From Boseongicola sp. SB0662_bin_57 (lineage in GTDB: Bacteria > Pseudomonadota > Alphaproteobacteria > Rhodobacterales > Rhodobacteraceae): a stretch of 7,075 nucleotides of DNA. Every line of letters begins with the position of its first letter. Positions within the stretch are counted from its first letter, which is position 1. The translations under genes and the position numbers were made by a program. The stretch is from contig VXPN01000447.1 in assembly GCA_009839535.1 (NCBI GenBank), forward strand, positions 1-7,075, in the 5' to 3' direction. The notes below the pieces were generated by a model, which was not told the origin of the DNA, ran no database searches, and saw only the letters and a program-made list of their open reading frames with translations. Below are positions 5,501 to 7,075 of the stretch, piece by piece.

Positions 5501-7075
5501 AGTGGAAGACCGGCTCCGGCTCCGCCTCCGCCTTCACCGGCCAGAACGTGACGGTCCGCACGGACTACACGATCACGGATCTCCTTGCCGGCACCACCTA
5601 CGCGGTCCGGGTCTCGGCCATCGACACGGATCCCGACCCGGACGTCGTGGCGGCCGTCGCCGACGGAACCGGCACCACGAACGCGCCGACGGTGCGCCTT
5701 TCGGTGTCGCCGGGCACGGTGACGGAGGGCTTACCCGTGACGGTGACGGCGACGCTGTCGGCGACGCTCGGGAGCAACGTGACGATTCCGGTGACGCTGA
5801 CGCCCGGCACGGCGGAGGCGGACGACTACGGCACGCTCACGGACATCACGGTCACGGCGGGCCAGACCACCGGCGCGAGGCAGGTCACGACGGCGCAGGA
5901 CGACGACACGGACGACGAGACGTTCACCGTGGCGCTGGGAGACACGCTGCCGTCCGAGGTGACGGCGGGATCGCCGTCCTCGGTGACCGTGACGATCCTT
6001 GACGACGACGACGGAGCCACCACCACCACCACCACCACCACCACCGGCGGTGGCGGCGGAGGGGGCGGCGGAGCGCCGCCGGACCTGCAGCCCGAGTTCC
6101 CCCCAGGTGCGGCGATCCCCGACCAGTCGTACATGGAGGGCGTGCGCATCGCGCCGCTGGTCCTGCCCGCGGCGACGGGCGGCGGACTGACCTACACGCT
6201 GACCTGCCCGGGCGGCGCGTCCCTGCCGGCGGGCCTGGCGTTCGATCCGGCGACGCGGACGCTCAGCGGGACGCCGACGCGCCCGCAGGCGCGAACGGTC
6301 TGCACCTACGCGGCGACCGCCGCCGGCGGGAGCGCGGCCACGCTGGCCTTCGCGATCACGGTCCTGGAGGATCCGCACCGGGCGCAGGTCCGGAACGCGG
6401 TCGAGGACGCGCTGGCGGCGGCGGCGCGGCGCGCGATGGCGAGCGCGCTGGACACCGTCGGCGCGCGGATGGGCGACATCGGCCCGAGCGCGGTCTCGCT
6501 GGCCGGGCACCCGGTGCCGCTGCGGGACGCCGCCGGCACGCCGCCAAGGGACGCGGCCGCGGGCGCGGCGGTCGAAGGGGAGACCGTCAGCCGTTCCGTG
6601 ACGGCGGACGAGCTGCTCGGCGCGACCGCCTTCTCGCTGCACCTGGCGCCGCCGCAGGACGGATCGCCCGGTCCTGAGACGCCCTTGTGGTCGGTCTGGG
6701 GCCGGGGCGACCTCGGGACGTTCGCGGGACGCGGCGAGCGGAACCTCAGATACGACGGCGACCTGCGCACGGGCTGGCTCGGGATCGACGCAAGGGCGGG
6801 GCCCTGGGTTGCGGGGCTCGCGGTCTCGCGCGGCGAGGGCGAGGCGGGGTACGCGTTCTCCGGCGACGGGCTGTCCGGGAAGGGCGCGCTGGAGACGTCG
6901 GTGACGGCGCTCCACCCCTACGGGCGCTGGACGCTGGAGAGCGGCCCGGAGCTGCGCGCCGTGGCCGGCATCGGCCGGGGCGAGGCGCGCCACAGGCCCG
7001 AGGGCGGCGAGACGGAGACCGCAGGCCTGTCCATGCGCATGGCGTCCCTCGGGTTCCGGCAGGCGCTGCCGGACG
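2458..7075 (+). CDS. Giant autotransporter-like surface protein, 3' truncated
   Basis: This is a secreted multidomain protein, probably an adhesin or other cell-surface structure, cut off by the window end after about 1,539 codons. Counting from the CTG at 2458 as residue 1, an Arg-Arg n-region and a long Ala/Leu core end in an A-Q-A cleavage site near residue 26. An N-terminal domain follows (30-160), then three Ig-like repeats (162-447), two Calx-beta-like modules (449-678), two Cys-containing fibronectin-III-like modules (678-868), a third Calx-beta (869-981), a fibronectin-III (982-1074), a fourth Calx-beta (1075-1186), a Thr/Gly linker, a fourth Ig-like module (1207-1304), a helix and a beta-barrel. 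The frame is open from 2293 but has no ATG, GTG or TTG before the GTG at 2521, inside the signal peptide; the first ATG (2566) lies beyond it. 2458 only marks the signal peptide; the true start is probably the ATG at 2289 when the heptamer tract is in register. Confidence 0.85.
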   Translation, partial: MRRAAALLLPAVLFAAVLLSAVSAQAQSADPIWSATMTVGEGSPGTSNSNKGYHKQDRVGSLTSQTMSHQGATAEVTDILLYDDDNRLYLRTGSSAGTTPPTGSFNLCFDGTAFTFNPWQGLSAGASGLVWKTHNSSGLTWSTGDMVAVALVTSTQSCPSSDRTPEFATGASIPDHSLAVNRASRIATLPAATGGDGTLVYSISPTTLPAGLQFDATARTITGTPTTVTAATAYTYTATDSDQSSPDSVSLTFDLEVVANATPDFGDRTVAAQSLTKDQAMTPVTLPTATGGNAPVVHAFTTSLPAGLQVEESGGAYTLRGTPTARQNATAYTWRATDSDGETASVDVSITIVQGSAPDFGNSTIANQTYTRGTAIQTLQLPTASGGDGTVNHELVGTLPAGLDLNSTTRRITGTPTETLAAQSYIWRATDSHGDRAELSFTIAVASPADPVATIDAGTSAVTEGTDAEFTVTLSAAAPSGGLTVNLTVAESTNGDHVDAANEGDRTLDFAQGETSKAYDVATVGDTTDEPNGSVTVTLKTGTGYTPGTDRSATVTVNDDDAAPTATLVLTPASISENGGVSTVTATLDRASSEATTLTVSAAAVSPATAADFTLSANRTLTVAAGATASAGAVTVTGVDNADTAADKEVTVSATATNTQGITAPSDVTLTIADDEGRHATDITNVQVSNTAAGAVVTWTLPVAAWGNVRVQLADGACATDIGTATDKAGTATTHTFAAASLTSHQAYCVKVTPVSGGEAPVTGNTATQTWTWTNPASDVSNLKVTDTLATGSVVTWTLPATAPANVRVQLSNNTCTTVWGTTDKPGTATTHTFTGLTVGQEYCARVAPVTGGTVGSQATVKWTATALPEATIAAGTSPVTEGTDAEFTVTLSRAAPAGGLTVNLTVAESTNGDHVDAANEGDGTLDFAEGETSKAYRVATVGDMNDEPDGSVTVTLKAGTGYTPGAAKSATVAVNDDDEIPALAGLTVSPVDGTTDRLRVSWTAHSGAERYVVQWKTGSGSASAFTGQNVTVRTDYTITDLLAGTTYAVRVSAIDTDPDPDVVAAVADGTGTTNAPTVRLSVSPGTVTEGLPVTVTATLSATLGSNVTIPVTLTPGTAEADDYGTLTDITVTAGQTTGARQVTTAQDDDTDDETFTVALGDTLPSEVTAGSPSSVTVTILDDDDGATTTTTTTTTGGGGGGGGGAPPDLQPEFPPGAAIPDQSYMEGVRIAPLVLPAATGGGLTYTLTCPGGASLPAGLAFDPATRTLSGTPTRPQARTVCTYAATAAGGSAATLAFAITVLEDPHRAQVRNAVEDALAAAARRAMASALDTVGARMGDIGPSAVSLAGHPVPLRDAAGTPPRDAAAGAAVEGETVSRSVTADELLGATAFSLHLAPPQDGSPGPETPLWSVWGRGDLGTFAGRGERNLRYDGDLRTGWLGIDARAGPWVAGLAVSRGEGEAGYAFSGDGLSGKGALETSVTALHPYGRWTLESGPELRAVAGIGRGEARHRPEGGETETAGLSMRMASLGFRQALPD
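2545..2940 (+). other. N-terminal 'IWSAT' domain of the surface protein
   Basis: The segment begins DPIWSATMTVGEG, includes GSLTSQTMSH and a central LCFDGTAFTF, and ends LTWSTGDMVAVALV. I recall a similar module ('WSATLTVG ... GSLSDTTF ... LTWSDGDTVSV') at the mature N-terminus or between repeats of large bacterial Ig/fibronectin proteins; its function is not known to me. It contains two cysteines (codons 2779 and 2929) that could pair. Confidence 0.5.
2941..3798 (+). other. Three tandem Ig-like (putative Ig, He_PIG-type) repeats
   Basis: There are three repeats of about 95 residues at roughly 2941-3231, 3235-3519 and 3520-3798. Each shows the family pattern: PxF...I...A, LPxAxGG, a Leu-Pro-Ala-Gly-Leu motif, then (I/L)xGTPT, and a closing YxxxATDS stretch. 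A fourth, separate copy with the same LPAGL and GTPT motifs lies at 6076-6369. Such modules build rod-like extracellular stalks. Confidence 0.8.
3832..4140 (+). repeat. Long intragenic direct repeat, copy 1
   Basis: This 309-bp segment, most of the first Calx-beta module, aligns without gaps to 5086-5394. By hand I count about 28 mismatches, near 91% identity. The offset is 1,254 bp, a multiple of three, so recombination between copies would remove or add 418 residues in frame. Confidence 0.9.
5086..5394 (+). repeat. Long intragenic direct repeat, copy 2
   Basis: This is the partner of 3832-4140 and encodes most of the third Calx-beta module. Many differences are synonymous third-position changes, and the segment TVNLTVAESTNGDHVDAANEG (in parts) is identical in protein, pointing to a fairly recent duplication or ongoing gene conversion. 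Confidence 0.9.
6016..6075 (+). repeat. Thr9-Gly9 linker with (ACC)9 microsatellite
   Basis: Nine consecutive ACC codons (6019-6045) encode Thr9, followed by nine Gly codons (6046-6072) of mixed spelling. The segment sits between the last Calx-beta module and the fourth Ig-like module. It is probably a flexible, possibly glycosylated hinge; copy changes in the ACC tract would alter its length without shifting the frame. Confidence 0.85.
6370..7075 (+). other. Helix plus N-terminal part of autotransporter-type beta-barrel
   Basis: A predicted amphipathic helix rich in Ala and Arg (RAQVRNAVEDALAAAARRAM and on, about 6379-6480) precedes a linker. From about 6685 come alternating strands typical of a C-terminal outer-membrane barrel: LWSVWGRGDLGTFAG, GDLRTGWLGIDAR, GPWVAGLAVSRGEGEAGY, TSVTALHPYGRW and LRAVAGIGRGEAR. 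This matches the autotransporter-barrel family, whose last strands should end in an aromatic residue. The window ends about half-way through the barrel, so that end cannot be checked. Confidence 0.7.

Larger units (their letters stand above)
3802..6015 (+). other. Calx-beta and fibronectin-III-like module array
   Basis: The order is Calx-beta (3802-4152), a diverged Calx-beta-like module (about 4150-4491), two sister fibronectin-III-like modules sharing 'VVTWTLP ... NVRVQL' (4489-4788 and 4789-5063), Calx-beta (5062-5400), fibronectin-III with VSWTAHSGAERYVVQWK (5401-5679), and Calx-beta (5680-6015). Calx-beta features seen are VTEG near the start, acidic loops, and closing NDDD or LDDDDG, which in this family bind calcium. 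Exact boundaries are estimates. Confidence 0.7.

Noticed and set aside
2928..6002. A 1,024-codon plus-strand open frame overlapping the large gene in another frame
   Set aside because: The product is Arg/Gly/Asp/His-rich and unstructured, and stops are absent only because of base composition and repetition. The frame that begins codons at 2458 carries the LPAGL, GTPT, VTEG and barrel motifs.

Overview
The window is GC-rich throughout, with strongly G/C-ending codons, a LysR-type regulator and a very large outer-membrane or surface protein. This suits a high-GC Gram-negative bacterium, most likely a proteobacterium. An alphaproteobacterium is my guess from codon style and the regulator sequence; it is not proven by anything in the window.

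Layout. (1) 1-241: no gene. It holds two adjoining perfect palindromes (77-91 and 90-110) upstream of the regulator. (2) 242-1198 (+): a complete LysR-type transcriptional regulator of 318 residues. (3) 1199 to about 2245: roughly 1 kb without a convincing gene. It starts with a run of hairpin-forming inverted repeats (1212-1468), one of which is a plausible lysR terminator. It then has a weak reading frame with a good ribosome binding site (1541-2275), a possible decayed IS5-like transposase fragment on the minus strand (about 1743-1943), and a small cluster of inverted repeats (2004-2047). (4) 2246-2395: a switch-like region with a promoter-like -35/-10 pair, a 17-bp tandem duplication carrying the -10 hexamer and an ATG, and eight perfect copies of a 7-bp repeat. 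(5) About 2458 to the window end (+, incomplete at 3'): a secreted multidomain protein of more than 1,500 residues with a signal peptide, an N-terminal 'IWSAT' domain, Ig-like, Calx-beta and fibronectin-III-like modules, a Thr/Gly linker, a fourth Ig-like module, a helix, and the first part of an autotransporter-type beta-barrel.

The main observation is the 5' end of this large gene. Its frame is open from 2293 onward, but contains no ATG, GTG or TTG before the signal peptide. The ATG at 2289, just before the heptamer tract, is out of frame with 8 copies and stops at 2388-2390. Removing one copy, or adding two, would join that ATG to the signal peptide and the whole protein. The third possible frame stops at 2393-2395. 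This is the arrangement expected of a phase-variable surface protein, caught here in the OFF state. The LysR gene and the large gene point the same way, but nothing in the sequence shows that one regulates the other.
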